In this document: in pieces, positions 39,935-51,820 of the stretch
Numbering within the stretch: position 1 is the first letter of the stretch
How the letters are laid out: each line of letters starts with the position of its first letter
DNA from: Paralteromonas sediminis
Lineage (GTDB): Bacteria > Pseudomonadota > Gammaproteobacteria > Enterobacterales > Alteromonadaceae
NCBI RefSeq assembly: GCF_003820355.1
Contig: NZ_RPOK01000004.1
Location: 558,001 to 622,000, forward strand
Length of the DNA: 64,000 nt
Direction: 5' to 3'
The notes under the pieces: model-generated
What the model was told of the DNA's origin: nothing
Seen by the model: only the letters and a program-made list of their open reading frames with translations
Databases searched by the model: none
Program-made: the position numbers and the translations under genes

Positions 39935-40909
39935 ATGATGGACCTTGCCAAGATACGTGATTTAGCAAACGCAGATATGCAATCTGTTAATTCACTTATT
40001 CAACAACAAGTTACGTCTGATGTTGCGTTAATCAACCAGCTTGGATTTTACATCATTAACAGCGGTGGTAAACGTTTGCGTCCGCTTATTACAGTGTTGG
40101 CAGCACGGGCAGCCGGAATAAAGAACAACGACCATCACACGCTTGCCGCTATTATAGAATTTATTCACACCTCAACGTTACTTCACGATGACGTGGTGGA
40201 TGAGTCTACATTACGTCGGGGTCGAGAAACCGCGAATGCACGTTTTGGTAATCAGGCCAGTGTGTTAGTTGGCGACTTTTTATATTCTCGTTCTTTTCAA
40301 ATGATGGTGAGTTTACATTCTATGCGAGTGATGGAAGTGCTGTCTGACGCCACTAACCGCATTGCCCAAGGTGAAGTGCAACAGCTAATGAATTGTAACG
40401 ATCCCAACACCACAGAAGCCAGCTATTTTGACGTTATTTACGGCAAAACCGCGCGTTTGTTTGAAGCGGCAACACAACTTTCAGCCGTACTTGCGGGGCA
40501 AGATGAAAAAGTAGAAAAAGCCATGTTGGATTACGGCAAGTATCTGGGCACGGCTTTTCAGCTTGCTGATGACATACTCGATTACACCGCCCAGAGCGGC
40601 GACATGGGCAAAAACGCAGGCGATGACTTAGCAGAAGGTAAACCGACTTTACCTCTACTTTATGCCATGTGGCATACCAGTGATGACAATGCCGCACTGA
40701 TAAGAAGCGCAATAGAAAATGCCGATGGCCTGCCTCACCTGGAAAAGATCCAGCGCATTATGCACGACACCAATGCGTTAACTTACACACAGAAAAAAGC
40801 CGATGAAGCGGCTGAACACGCGATTTCATCGCTGTCTCCTGTGCCTGACTCCGATTACAAAGACGCCCTTATCGCACTGGCAAAAATCGCAGCAAAACGG
40901 GATAGTTAA
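39935..40909 (+). CDS. ispB: octaprenyl diphosphate synthase
   Basis: Makes the polyprenyl side chain of ubiquinone/menaquinone. The 324-residue protein has the first Asp-rich motif DDVVDESTLRRG and the second ADDILDY, plus GGKRLRP. Two adjacent ATG codons (39935, 39938) are both possible starts; the second gives the E. coli-like length. Uses IPP from the pathway whose genes ispD and ispF are also in the window. Confidence 0.95.
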   Translation: MMDLAKIRDLANADMQSVNSLIQQQVTSDVALINQLGFYIINSGGKRLRPLITVLAARAAGIKNNDHHTLAAIIEFIHTSTLLHDDVVDESTLRRGRETANARFGNQASVLVGDFLYSRSFQMMVSLHSMRVMEVLSDATNRIAQGEVQQLMNCNDPNTTEASYFDVIYGKTARLFEAATQLSAVLAGQDEKVEKAMLDYGKYLGTAFQLADDILDYTAQSGDMGKNAGDDLAEGKPTLPLLYAMWHTSDDNAALIRSAIENADGLPHLEKIQRIMHDTNALTYTQKKADEAAEHAISSLSPVPDSDYKDALIALAKIAAKRDS

Positions 40910-40926
40910 CCTTATCCCGTTTTCTT
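40894..40926. terminator. shared terminator of ispB and the small convergent gene
   Basis: An 11-bp perfect stem AAAACGGGATA/TATCCCGTTTT around an 8-base loop that contains the ispB stop codon and touches the stop of the opposing small gene. A/T-runs at the ends suit termination in both directions. Confidence 0.85.
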
Positions 40927-41088
40927 TTCACTGGCTTCTATTTCTGCCCAGAGGGCTTCGGCCTGAGACGTCAACTCCGCAAACTTTCTCATGTCGCCAT
41001 TGCGCTGGGCATGCATAGCTTGCTCTTGCAATGACGCATGTTGTTTACGACGTTTTTTGTTGGGGTCTGATTTAAATAATCCAAACAT
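40912..41088 (-). CDS. small DUF6435-like protein
   Basis: 58 residues starting MFGLFKSDPNKKRRKQH, followed by a helical stretch (LQEQAMHAQRNGDMRKFAELTSQAEAL). This resembles the small DUF6435 family found across marine gammaproteobacteria. Highly charged and probably one long helical hairpin; function unknown. Too short for simple ORF thresholds but with a clear ATG, codon use like its neighbours and a terminator at its end. Confidence 0.8.
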   Translation of the reverse strand: MFGLFKSDPNKKRRKQHASLQEQAMHAQRNGDMRKFAELTSQAEALWAEIEASEKKTG

Positions 41089-41147
41089 AATTAGGGCCCG
41101 TTTTGTGTTTAATGCATAGCAATACGTACCCCTATCCGCTCAGATCA

Positions 41148-42491
<1,344 letters not shown>

Positions 42492-42547
42492 TTAATTGAG
42501 GCGCACAGTGTAAGGCCTGAATTGCACTGTGTAAAAGTGTTCAGACC

Positions 42548-44536
42548 TTACTGCGTGTAAACTGGCACTTGCATAGCCGACAGATTGGCAAACAAATGAC
42601 TATTGTGGCCAAGTTGCCATTCGTAAATTTGTTGATATGCCATTACTGCTTTTACGTATTCTCTGGTTTCTTTGAACGGAATGTTGTCTATCCAAATATC
42701 CATAGGAACGGGCTTGTCGCGCGGCAGCCACTCGATCACTTTATGCCAGCCCGCATTATAGGCAGCTGCGATTAATACCGGGTTTGTGCCCAGCTTTTGT
42801 TCTAGATATTTTAAGTACCCCAACCCCAATTCGATGTTGGTTTCGGGGTTAAACAAATAACGCTGTATTGGCCCGCTGTCGAGCTTTCTCTGCAACCTTT
42901 GTGACAACACGTCTGCGTGTTTAACCAGATAGGTCGCTGTTGAGGGTAATACCTGCATGAGTCCACGCGCGTTGGCGCTGGATACAGCATCAACCATAAA
43001 GGAGCTTTCTCTGCGGGCGATGGCCAGTGAAAAGGCGGGCTCCACGTTATACCTGTTGGCCTGCTCCACCATTTCATCTGCGAAAGCTAGCGGAAACCTG
43101 AGGTCGACGGCATCGCGGTCGCCGGTTCTCAGCACTCCCACAATTGCCTGATCATGCCACCCCCACTCTGACGCCAGTTTTACCGCTGCGCGCTTTTCAT
43201 TAACGTTGAGCTCTCTGTTCAGTGCATACCATTCGCGACGGGCAGGTGTGTATTCTTTGTGATAAAAAAGCTCTCGTGCTCGTTGCGCCTGAGGGTGCTG
43301 CATAATGTTGTTGTATACCTGCTCATCGACCGCTAAAGCGGCGAGATTGTATGACGGTGCGACCGCCCGTTTAGCACTGGCAAGAAACCCATAATAATGA
43401 CGTTCTGTAGCCAGTGCTGTCATGATGTTATTGGCTTCTGCAATACGCCCTACCGATTCCAGCGCTCTGGCATTCCAGTATCGGAACTCGCCTGTTTCTC
43501 TTACCGATACTGGCGCTTGTTCGACTACGTCAAGTACCGCTTTCCACTGCTGCTGTTTGACGACATGGGCCAAATGCCAGCGCCATACGTTATTACCGGC
43601 ATTTGCGGTAGACGCTCTCTCTAGCCATTGCTGAGAACTCGGATGGGCATCGAGAGTAAGGCTGATTGCCAGTGTTTCTGTAATCGACTGAAGATCGTTT
43701 TGCGGCAACTTTCCGGAGGCTTCCCATATTGGAAGGTTAGTAGCAACCCGTTCTGGTATACGCCAGCTGGCTTTATTTAAACCCCACTTGGCAATTTTTC
43801 GCTCTTGCTCAGGCAGAGTAAAAGGCAAGGAACGCGGTGACAGAACAGTGGCAGAATTGCGGTGCACATCCACCCATTTGTCTGACAGAAAGCGAGCATT
43901 TTCGGGGGCGTAGCGCCTTAAATATCGCGTAAGGCCAGTTTTCCCCTGCTCTCCGGCAAGGCCTATACGCTGAATCGCCAATTCTGACGTTAACTTGCCG
44001 TTGGTGCGCCAATAATGCAAAACCGGATCACATGCCTCTGGTTGGGAAAACCCTGCTAGCCAAAGTACTTCCACCTGCTCGTGCCAGGCAGCATCTGCAC
44101 CATGCTTTTTGCGAGTAAAATGAAGCTGCCTACATAGTAGCTCAGTGCCTAACCCAGGCTCATATTCTTGTAAAAACACCGTTTGATAATGATGTTTAGC
44201 AAGATATCGCAACCACTTTCGCAGCAGTTGACGACGCACGGGCACGCCTTTGGTATCACGTAAAAACGCACGGATTTGTTTGCGATTGTTGTAACTTACC
44301 TGCCGGTTGACCAGTTCATAATAAAGATACGGAAACAAAGGATAACTGGCCATGTCCTGAACATCGTCTTCCAGTGTATGCAGGCGACTCACGGGCACAC
44401 TTCTTATGCGCTTTTGTAAATAAGCATAACGTTCACGCTGCGCTTCAAGGGAAGTGTCTTGCGCATAAGATGGATTGTGGAAGGTACTTCCGATAAGCAG
44501 AATGATGAAGGTAACGAGCAGATTTTGGGTTGTCAT
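42548..44536 (-). CDS. slt: soluble lytic murein transglycosylase
   Basis: Periplasmic exo-lytic transglycosylase that releases anhydro-muropeptides, the substrates of AmpG-type importers. I start at the ATG at 44536 (662 aa) because AAGGTG lies just upstream and a signal peptide follows (NLLVTFIILLIGSTF, cleavage after SYA). The long superhelical U/L domain (about 25-480) precedes the catalytic domain with the Glu in ARRESSFMVDAVSS, GLMQVLPSTA and AAYNAGWHKV. An alternative ATG 33 bases upstream would bury the signal peptide. Confidence 0.94.
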   Translation of the reverse strand: MTTQNLLVTFIILLIGSTFHNPSYAQDTSLEAQRERYAYLQKRIRSVPVSRLHTLEDDVQDMASYPLFPYLYYELVNRQVSYNNRKQIRAFLRDTKGVPVRRQLLRKWLRYLAKHHYQTVFLQEYEPGLGTELLCRQLHFTRKKHGADAAWHEQVEVLWLAGFSQPEACDPVLHYWRTNGKLTSELAIQRIGLAGEQGKTGLTRYLRRYAPENARFLSDKWVDVHRNSATVLSPRSLPFTLPEQERKIAKWGLNKASWRIPERVATNLPIWEASGKLPQNDLQSITETLAISLTLDAHPSSQQWLERASTANAGNNVWRWHLAHVVKQQQWKAVLDVVEQAPVSVRETGEFRYWNARALESVGRIAEANNIMTALATERHYYGFLASAKRAVAPSYNLAALAVDEQVYNNIMQHPQAQRARELFYHKEYTPARREWYALNRELNVNEKRAAVKLASEWGWHDQAIVGVLRTGDRDAVDLRFPLAFADEMVEQANRYNVEPAFSLAIARRESSFMVDAVSSANARGLMQVLPSTATYLVKHADVLSQRLQRKLDSGPIQRYLFNPETNIELGLGYLKYLEQKLGTNPVLIAAAYNAGWHKVIEWLPRDKPVPMDIWIDNIPFKETREYVKAVMAYQQIYEWQLGHNSHLFANLSAMQVPVYTQ

Positions 44537-44713
44537 TTCACCTTGGAACTTATTCTGTGCGCTAAACACTAAATTAGCACGTAATGGGTAGGGTTGATAA
44601 GTATTGAATTGTTAATTTTGGTGTTTGTTCTTACTGGGTTAATGAGAAAAAACCTCCCTGTAACAGTATATGCCTTGTGTTCTGCCTAAGAGGCCACATA
44701 TTGACTTACACAT

Positions 44714-44731
44714 TTCAAACGCCTGTTTGAA
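44714..44731. promoter_or_regulatory. PsrA-type operator upstream of fadBA
   Basis: A perfect inverted repeat TTCAAAC-N4-GTTTGAA. This matches the known PsrA consensus of gammaproteobacteria, a TetR-family repressor of fatty-acid degradation relieved by long-chain acyl ligands. It sits about 115 bp before the fadB start in the 277-bp slt/fadB gap; nothing else in this gap is identifiable. Confidence 0.8.
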
Positions 44732-44846
44732 TTTTTAATTGAATTTTTCTGTAGCCGTGACAATATGCGGCTACTCATTACATCGCTGCTTCCTCACCCT
44801 ACATTTTTGGGAACAGCATTCAGGCCATTTGCCGAAGGAGAAATCT

Positions 44847-46997
44847 ATGATCTACTCAGGCGACAGTCTTAGCGTGTCGATGCTCGACGACGGTTTTGCT
44901 GAACTGGTGTTTGACGCCAAAGGTTCAGTAAACAAATTCGACCGCCAAACCGTCTCGGAACTTGATGAAGCCACAGCCGCACTCGCCAGCCATGGCGGCG
45001 TTAAAGGTGTATTAGTTCGCAGTAATAAAGGCGCTTTTATCGTAGGTGCAGACATCACTGAATTCACCAGCCTATTTGCGCTACCCGATGAAGAAGTGCT
45101 TACTTGGGTAGGCAATACCTCACGGGTATTCGACCGTTTTGAAGACTTGCCTTTCCCCACTGTATGCGCAGTGAATGGCTTTGCCCTTGGCGGCGGCTGT
45201 GAAATGGCCCTGGCATGTGACATGCGGGTTGCCGACAACACTACTCGTATTGGTCTGCCAGAAGTAAAGTTGGGGCTTATGCCTGGTTTTGGTGGCACAG
45301 TTCGTTTACCACGGGTTATTGGCTCAGATAATGCGCTAGAGTGGATGACAACAGGCCGTGACCGCAACGGTGAAAAAGCACTGAAAGAAGGTGCTGTTGA
45401 TGCCGTTGTGAGCGCTGACAAGTTACGTGAAGCCGCACTTGCTATGCTAAAAGATGCGGCAGAAGGCAAACTGAACTGGGAAGCTCGTCGCGCACAGAAA
45501 AAAGCGCCGCTTCAGTTAAACAAAAACGAGAGCATGATGAGTTTCTCGACCGCAGCCGCTATGGTTGCCGCGCAGGCTGGTAAGCACTATCCGGCTCCGC
45601 ATATGATGGTAGAGACAGTGCAAAAAGCCTCGACACTGGACAGAGATGGCGCACTTACCCTTGAAAATCAAGGGTTTGTAAAGCTAGCCAAAACGGATGC
45701 CGCTAAAGCACAGATTGGCATTTTTATGGCTGACCAGCTGGTTAAGAGCAAAGGCAAAAAACAAGCTAAGTCTGCAACCAAAGACGTTAAACTCAATGCT
45801 GTGTTAGGTGCAGGCATTATGGGTGGCGGTATTGCGTACCAAAGTGCTGTGAAAGGCATTCCTGCGGTCATGAAAGACATTAACCGCGACGCACTTGATT
45901 TAGGTTTAAAAGAAGCGGCGACTATTTTAGGTAAAGGCATGCAGAGAGGCAAAGTGGATGCAGCCAAAATGGCCGCCACCCTCAATGCCATTACCCCCAC
46001 ACTTGAATACAGCACATTGAAAGATGCCGACATGGTTATTGAGGCTGTGGTTGAAAACCCCAAAGTAAAAGGCATTGTACTTAAAGAAGTAGAAGACACG
46101 GTGGCCGATGATGCGATTATCTGCTCGAATACCTCAACTATTTCTATCAATCAGCTAGCCGAAAGCTTGGAAAAACCTGAGCGTTTCTGTGGAATGCACT
46201 TCTTTAACCCCGTGCATAAAATGCCACTGGTAGAGATCATCCGGGGTAAAGATACTTCAGATGACACCATCGCTGCGGTTGTGGCGACTACGTTGAAGAT
46301 GGGCAAGACCCCGATCGTGGTCAACGACTGCCCAGGCTTCCTAGTCAATCGCGTGTTGTTCCCTTATTTTGCTGGCTTTGGCAAATTGCTACTCGATGGC
46401 GCAGACTTTACGGCTGTTGATAAGGTGATGGAAAAAGTGTTTGGCTGGCCGATGGGCCCGGCTTACCTGATGGATGTGGTGGGCATCGATACCGGAGATC
46501 ACGCTGCCAATGTGATGGCTGAAGGTATCCCGGAGCGTATGGCGCGTTTGGATAATGACCCGAGCACCCTTATGTACAAAGCCGACCGACTTGGTCAGAA
46601 AAACGGTAAAGGGTTCTACAATTATGGCGTGGATAAACGTGGTAAGCCCACCAAAACCGCCGCTGATGAGGCTTATGCACTTATCAACCCGGTTAGCGCT
46701 GAGCGTAAAGAGTTTGATAAAGACGAGATTATAGCTCGTTTAATGATCCCAATGGCTAACGAAGCGATTCGCTGTTTGGAAGAAGGCATTGTAGACAGTG
46801 CGGCAGAAGCCGATATGGCCCTGTTGTACGGATTGGGCTTCCCGCCCTTCCGCGGCGGTATTTTCCGTTACATTGAAACCATGGGCTTGGCTAATTTTGT
46901 TGCATTAGCCGACAAGTACGCACATCTGGGACCGATTTATCAAATCAGTGACGGTGTACGTGACATGGCCGCCAATGGCAAATCTTACTTCGCTTAA
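44847..46997 (+). CDS. fadB: fatty acid oxidation complex subunit alpha
   Basis: Multifunctional enoyl-CoA hydratase/3-hydroxyacyl-CoA dehydrogenase. I start at ATG 44847 (716 aa, [14 protein letters not shown]...) with GAAGGAG upstream; the open frame further upstream is not homologous. The hydratase half has IVGADITEF and [15 protein letters not shown]; the dehydrogenase half (about 315 onward) has [16 protein letters not shown] and [13 protein letters not shown]. fadA follows by 16 bp. Confidence 0.96.
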   Translation: MIYSGDSLSVSMLDDGFAELVFDAKGSVNKFDRQTVSELDEATAALASHGGVKGVLVRSNKGAFIVGADITEFTSLFALPDEEVLTWVGNTSRVFDRFEDLPFPTVCAVNGFALGGGCEMALACDMRVADNTTRIGLPEVKLGLMPGFGGTVRLPRVIGSDNALEWMTTGRDRNGEKALKEGAVDAVVSADKLREAALAMLKDAAEGKLNWEARRAQKKAPLQLNKNESMMSFSTAAAMVAAQAGKHYPAPHMMVETVQKASTLDRDGALTLENQGFVKLAKTDAAKAQIGIFMADQLVKSKGKKQAKSATKDVKLNAVLGAGIMGGGIAYQSAVKGIPAVMKDINRDALDLGLKEAATILGKGMQRGKVDAAKMAATLNAITPTLEYSTLKDADMVIEAVVENPKVKGIVLKEVEDTVADDAIICSNTSTISINQLAESLEKPERFCGMHFFNPVHKMPLVEIIRGKDTSDDTIAAVVATTLKMGKTPIVVNDCPGFLVNRVLFPYFAGFGKLLLDGADFTAVDKVMEKVFGWPMGPAYLMDVVGIDTGDHAANVMAEGIPERMARLDNDPSTLMYKADRLGQKNGKGFYNYGVDKRGKPTKTAADEAYALINPVSAERKEFDKDEIIARLMIPMANEAIRCLEEGIVDSAAEADMALLYGLGFPPFRGGIFRYIETMGLANFVALADKYAHLGPIYQISDGVRDMAANGKSYFA

Positions 46998-47004
46998 CCC
47001 TTAG

Positions 47005-48177
<1,173 letters not shown>

Positions 48178-48200
48178 TACACCTTATTGTTAACTCATTA

Positions 48201-48226
48201 AGCGGGGCCAAGCGCCCCGCTTTTTT
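48201..48226. terminator. fadA terminator
   Basis: An 8-bp GC-rich stem AGCGGGGC/GCCCCGCT followed by six T, 23 bp after the fadA stop. It insulates fadBA from the integron. Confidence 0.92.
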
Positions 48227-48232
48227 GTTGCG

Positions 48233-49198
48233 TTAGCCTATCGATTCTAATGGACTAACTACCGCGTTACCGCCACGCTGCAACACATGTGTATAGATTT
48301 GCGTAGTTTTGACATCTGAATGCCCCAACTGATCCTGAACGGTTCTAATATCCGCGCCCTTTAGTAATAGATGCGTAGCAAAAGAGTGTCGCAATGTATG
48401 GGGCGTAACCTGTTTCTCTAGTCCAATTTCTCTGGCCGTATTTCGCACCGTTCGCTGTAACTGCTTCTCGTCAATATGATGCCGTCTGATTTTATTCGAC
48501 TCAGGGTCGACAGACAGTTTTATGGACGGAAACAGATACTGCCAGCCTAGCGTTTTATTTGCCGTGCCAAACTTCTTTTCCAGTCTCGACGGTAACCAAA
48601 CGCCAGCATAATCCTCAACGTCCAAATCGTTTTGCAAAATACCTTGTACAACCGCAATTTGTGTTTTTAAGGGCTGTACGAGGCTATCAGATAGGGTTAC
48701 TACCCTGTGCTTGCCGCCCTTTCCATTCCAAATTTTGACGCATCGAAAATCAAAATCGATGTCTTGGACACGCAGACGAACGCACTCCATCAGCCTTAAA
48801 CCGCTCCCATATAACATAGCCACAGGTAGATATTTCGATGATGGGATATTGGCAAGCAACTTTTTTACTTCCAACATGGTCAGAACGACAGGCAGTTTCT
48901 TAGGGCGAGAACTGTTCACAAAATCAAGTTCAAGACTAAGCGGTTCTTCCAAATACTTTGCATACAGAAACACAAGTGCATTCAATGCACTTGCTTGGGA
49001 ACTAGCGGCATAATTACGTTTAACGGCAAGGTGAGTCAGATAGTTGCGAACCTCTTCGTCGCCCATTTTTTTAGGGTGAATGTAATCATTGTGACGAATA
49101 AAGTCAGCTACCCATTTCAAGTAGAGCTCTACAGTACGCCGCGAATAGCGTTTAAACACCATAAAGTCGCGAACAGAGGTTAAAAACTTTGAGCGCAT
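48233..49198 (-). CDS. intI: integron integrase IntI
   Basis: Tyrosine recombinase that recombines attI with folded attC hairpins. 321 residues: SAM-like N-terminal domain (1-95) and a catalytic domain with Arg135 (YGSGLRLMEC), His267 and Arg270 (HTLRHSFATH), His293 (LGHSDV) and Tyr302 (TTQIYTHV). The integron-specific insert (about 200-225, VWLPSRLEKKFGTANKTLGWQ then YLFPS) that separates IntI from XerC/D is present. All catalytic residues are intact, so it is potentially active. It converges with fadA. Confidence 0.97.
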   Translation of the reverse strand: MRSKFLTSVRDFMVFKRYSRRTVELYLKWVADFIRHNDYIHPKKMGDEEVRNYLTHLAVKRNYAASSQASALNALVFLYAKYLEEPLSLELDFVNSSRPKKLPVVLTMLEVKKLLANIPSSKYLPVAMLYGSGLRLMECVRLRVQDIDFDFRCVKIWNGKGGKHRVVTLSDSLVQPLKTQIAVVQGILQNDLDVEDYAGVWLPSRLEKKFGTANKTLGWQYLFPSIKLSVDPESNKIRRHHIDEKQLQRTVRNTAREIGLEKQVTPHTLRHSFATHLLLKGADIRTVQDQLGHSDVKTTQIYTHVLQRGGNAVVSPLESIG

Positions 49199-49344
49199 CT
49201 ACCCGTTCAATTCAGCTAACCAGAGGATACAACCAATGTACGGTAACGATTACAATTACACTACTGAACCAAAGCCCAGATTGAATCAAAAAATTAACTT
49301 GTCAGTTTGACGCATTTCACGCCAATTAAAACCTCAGCAAAATA

Positions 49345-49374
49345 TTGAACTAAGCCACACAATGCGGCTATAGT
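49345..49374 (+). promoter_or_regulatory. candidate cassette promoter Pc
   Basis: TTGAAC, an 18-base spacer and TATAGT (5 of 6 to the -10 consensus) point towards the cassettes, about 80 bp before the attI core. By position it could drive the first cassettes. The -35 is imperfect and other promoters may exist within intI, so this is a candidate only. Confidence 0.4.
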
Positions 49375-49454
49375 GAAACCAAACAAGGAAGTGGCCGCAA
49401 CAAAACACACCATTTAGGTGCAAGCATTTACACCACTTTTAAATCTATTAAATT

Positions 49455-49461
49455 GTTATGC
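49455..49461 (+). other. attI core site / left edge of cassette 1
   Basis: GTTATGC, with recombination expected between G and TT. The bases GTTATGCACGC are the exact reverse complement of GCGTGCATAAC, which opens the attC of the first cassette, fixing the junction. attI occupies some part of the 256 bp between here and the intI start. Confidence 0.8.
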
Positions 49462-49477
49462 ACGCAAGGAGTGAGCA

Positions 49478-49900
49478 ATGCAGATGAGCAATATTAAATC
49501 CTTGTTGATAACCGCAGTTGTAGGATATTTGTACCTCAACATTGCATTGGTTATGTTTTGGCGTCCAATTATTTTATACAACCCAACAATGGATTGGCTG
49601 TTAGAACATTTTGCTGGAACGGGATGGTTTAGCCCACTTTTGTTCATTCAAGACTTTATTATAAATACCGTCTTGTCTTTTCCTCTTGCACTCTTTATTC
49701 ACTATCTTCGCCCACAGTCTTATTGGATTCATGGTGCTGTTGCAGTTTTACCAGGCTTTTTGTGGACACATTCGGTCTGGATCAATGACCCAGGTTTCAG
49801 CCAAATATGGCAAAGCGTTGCTATAGGTTGGGTTCATAGTTTGGCAACGTTACCATTAGCAGTTATGGTTGTCATATGGTTAAGTGGTAGGCGTGCATAA
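49478..49900 (+). CDS. cassette 1: hypothetical membrane protein
   Basis: 140 residues with about four TM helices (NIKSLLITAVVGYLYLNIALV, FIINTVLSFPLALFIHYL, GAVAVLPGFLW, SLATLPLAVMVVIWL). Family not recognised. AAGGAG lies 6 bases before the ATG. Nearest to attI, so likely the best expressed cassette. Its TAA stop is part of the attC R'' box GCATAAC. Confidence 0.75.
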   Translation: MQMSNIKSLLITAVVGYLYLNIALVMFWRPIILYNPTMDWLLEHFAGTGWFSPLLFIQDFIINTVLSFPLALFIHYLRPQSYWIHGAVAVLPGFLWTHSVWINDPGFSQIWQSVAIGWVHSLATLPLAVMVVIWLSGRRA

Positions 49901-49999
49901 CAAGGCGCTTAAGGCACTCACTTCGTTCGTTGGGACGCAAACGCGCGGCGGCTTCGCCATTTTCGCCGCACATTCGCGCCCCTTAGCTTAGCGTTAGGT
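49895..49999 (+). repeat. attC1
   Basis: 105 bp from GCATAAC to GTTAGGT; junction after base 49993. Typical home-type site with an inner TTCGCCATTTTCGCCGC fold. Contains the stop codon of cassette 1. Confidence 0.93.
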
Positions 50000-50004
50000 T
50001 GCAC

Positions 50005-50463
50005 ATGGAATTCGAAACTTGGTCAACTCCGTTTGAAATCGGAACAATTTGGTTAGTTGACTTATCATGGGGAACAGAAACATGGTCCCTTACAAAACCA
50101 GATGGTTCGAAATACGAAATTAGTGGCTCGGAAACCCATTTAGATTGTGACTTAGTTGCCCGCATTTTCCACGAAGATACGGAAACTTTGTACAAAGTTT
50201 ACTATGGCGTAGTTAACGGTTTTCGTTGTTTAGACGAACATGGTTTAACTGAGATATGGAATAGCAACAGGCCACAAATGAATACTTTCTTAGTAAAAAA
50301 TCATGGTTGGCACAAAGAAAGTCCTTTAACATTTTTCATGGGCCATCAAGAAGAGTTGTCGCACATGCTCGTCACAAACGACGAATGTTTAGAGGTAATA
50401 TGCCAAGAACCCCCCAAAATACTTAGGGTGGGACATGTACCACTTAAAAAGAATGCAACCTAA
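50005..50463 (+). CDS. cassette 2: hypothetical protein
   Basis: 152 residues, soluble, Trp-rich N-terminus (EFETWSTPFEIGTIWLVDLSWG). No known domain seen. The ATG is only 11 bases inside the cassette and no Shine-Dalgarno is visible; an in-frame TTG at 49999 sits on the cassette boundary itself. Translation may rely on the upstream attC1 sequence. Stop TAA is within attC2 (ACCTAAC). Confidence 0.7.
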   Translation: MEFETWSTPFEIGTIWLVDLSWGTETWSLTKPDGSKYEISGSETHLDCDLVARIFHEDTETLYKVYYGVVNGFRCLDEHGLTEIWNSNRPQMNTFLVKNHGWHKESPLTFFMGHQEELSHMLVTNDECLEVICQEPPKILRVGHVPLKKNAT

Positions 50464-50565
50464 CAAGGTGCTTAAGAAGCCACTCACTTCGTTCGCTGGG
50501 ACGCAAACGCGCGGCGGCTTCGCCATTTTCGCCGCACATTCGCGCCCCTTAGCTTAAAGTTAGCT
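50458..50565 (+). repeat. attC2
   Basis: 108 bp, ACCTAAC to GTTAGCT; junction after 50559. TGCAACCTAAC is the exact complement of the cassette 2 start. Confidence 0.93.
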
Positions 50566-50591
50566 GCTTTATTCAATTAAAAGGAAGTTTT

Positions 50592-51035
50592 ATGAAAACG
50601 AAAATTTTTACGCTTATATGCCTTCTAAGTTTCAGTCAGGTGTCATTTGCATATCAGGATGAAATAGATAAATTTTTTAGCCTCTATGAATCAGGGAAAG
50701 TGCTTGAAGCTGTAGATTCTATTTATTCATCCAACAAATGGATTCTGCAAAAAAAAGACGACGTTCAACATGTAAAATCTCAACTTCAAAACCTAAACAG
50801 CTTGGTTGGAAAATTTCACAGCAAAGTCAAATTAGGCGAGGAACATATTGCAGAAAGGCTTTATCACATTACCTACCTCGCACTCTATGAGCGCCAACCA
50901 GTAAGGTTAGAGTTTGTGTTTTATAAACCCGAAGAAAATTGGGTGATTTATTCTTTTTCATTCGACGACGAAATAGATGAAGAACTTCAGAAATTTGCAC
51001 GGGATAAAATTGCAGGCTACAACGTTGGCAGCTAA
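50592..51035 (+). CDS. cassette 3: exported hypothetical protein
   Basis: 147 residues with a clear signal peptide (KTKIFTLICLLSFSQVSFA, cleavage near residue 20). The mature part is acidic and mixed alpha/beta (e.g. RLEFVFYKPEENWVIYSFSF), reminiscent of small DUF4019/DUF3887-type folds, but I cannot assign it. AAAGGAAG precedes the ATG. Stop TAA is within attC3. Confidence 0.75.
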   Translation: MKTKIFTLICLLSFSQVSFAYQDEIDKFFSLYESGKVLEAVDSIYSSNKWILQKKDDVQHVKSQLQNLNSLVGKFHSKVKLGEEHIAERLYHITYLALYERQPVRLEFVFYKPEENWVIYSFSFDDEIDEELQKFARDKIAGYNVGS

Positions 51036-51134
51036 CAAAACGCTAAAGTCACTCACTTCGTTCGTTGGGACGCAAACGCGCGGCGGCTTCGCCATTTTCG
51101 CCGCACGTTCACGCCCCTTAGCTTAAAGTTATAC
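51030..51134 (+). repeat. attC3
   Basis: 105 bp, AGCTAAC to GTTATAC; junction after 51128. GGCAGCTAAC complements the start of cassette 3 over 9 bases. Confidence 0.93.
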
Positions 51135-51148
51135 GCATTAAGGAAACC

Positions 51149-51442
51149 ATGAGTAAAAAGGAATTTATTACATCAATATTCTTTATCTGTTTTTTCACTT
51201 TCCTGCTGCAGATCTGGATTATTGGAGATTTAGCAGATCAAATTGCAAAATTAACCGGCTACTTGGTCGCAATAGCGATCGTTCCATTTCTAATCGCAAT
51301 AGTACCAACTAGTATTTTGCTCTTTGCTAAGTCAAAACCTGTTCCAGTCAAACTAAAGCTTTGGTTATATATTTTGCCATTGGCGTTTACTGGCTTGCTA
51401 CTTCTTTACATGCTTATAATGCTAAATAGCGGTGCGCACTAG
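51149..51442 (+). CDS. cassette 4: hypothetical three-TM protein
   Basis: 97 residues, mostly hydrophobic: helices at about 8-28, 36-60 and 70-90, joined by KSKPVPVKLKL. No family recognised. AAGGAAA before ATG. Stop TAG, before the attC. Confidence 0.68.
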   Translation: MSKKEFITSIFFICFFTFLLQIWIIGDLADQIAKLTGYLVAIAIVPFLIAIVPTSILLFAKSKPVPVKLKLWLYILPLAFTGLLLLYMLIMLNSGAH

Positions 51443-51452
51443 TGGGCAATGC

Positions 51453-51560
51453 GTATAACAAACCAATCAAGCTCACTCGCTCCGCTCGCTGGGACAGTTA
51501 CTCGCCCGCGCTATCGCTATTTTCGCGGGCAAGCAACTGCCCCTTATTGGGGTGTTATGT
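51453..51560 (+). repeat. attC4
   Basis: 108 bp, GTATAAC to GTTATGT; junction after 51554. Body diverges from the home type (CCCGCGCTATCGCTATTTTCGCGGG fold spans 51507-51531) yet the ends obey the complement rule over 12 bases. Confidence 0.9.
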
Positions 51561-51580
51561 ACACAAGGAAGAATTAAACA

Positions 51581-51769
51581 ATGAAAAGGTATGAATACAA
51601 AGTTGTTAATGCTGGTAATCTATTTGGGCCCAGAGTTCATAATATCGAAAAATGCCAAGATCTTTGCGAGCGCAATGGAAAAATTGGCTGGGAACTTGTA
51701 AGTACTAAGTACCACTGGCTTAGCACACAATACACACTATTTTTCAAACGAACTATTGAAGAAGAGTAG
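51581..51769 (+). CDS. cassette 5: DUF4177-like protein
   Basis: 62 residues beginning KRYEYKVVNAG with a GKIGWELVSTKYHW centre and FFKRTIEEE end, the layout of DUF4177 (small antiparallel sheet proteins common on mobile DNA). Function unknown. AAGGAAGAATTAAACAATG supplies the ribosome-binding site. Confidence 0.75.
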   Translation: MKRYEYKVVNAGNLFGPRVHNIEKCQDLCERNGKIGWELVSTKYHWLSTQYTLFFKRTIEEE

Positions 51770-51820
51770 ATAACTTATCCTCTTTTCTATTTCAGAACAG
51801 CTGGAGTTGTTGGCACGTGC

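Noticed and set aside
44537-44569. Longer Slt starting at 44569
   Set aside because: It would place 11 residues in front of a normal signal peptide; AAGGTG supports ATG 44536.
44739-44846. Longer FadB starting at 44739
   Set aside because: The added residues are unlike FadB, and GAAGGAG precedes ATG 44847.
45668-46150. Long open frame antisense to fadB
   Set aside because: A codon-bias shadow of fadB with low-complexity Ser/Ala content and no ribosome-binding site.
49264-49279. LexA-like box CTG-N10-CAG upstream of intI
   Set aside because: Only the outer CTG/CAG match; the inner T/A-rich consensus is absent, so it is too weak to claim SOS control of the integrase.
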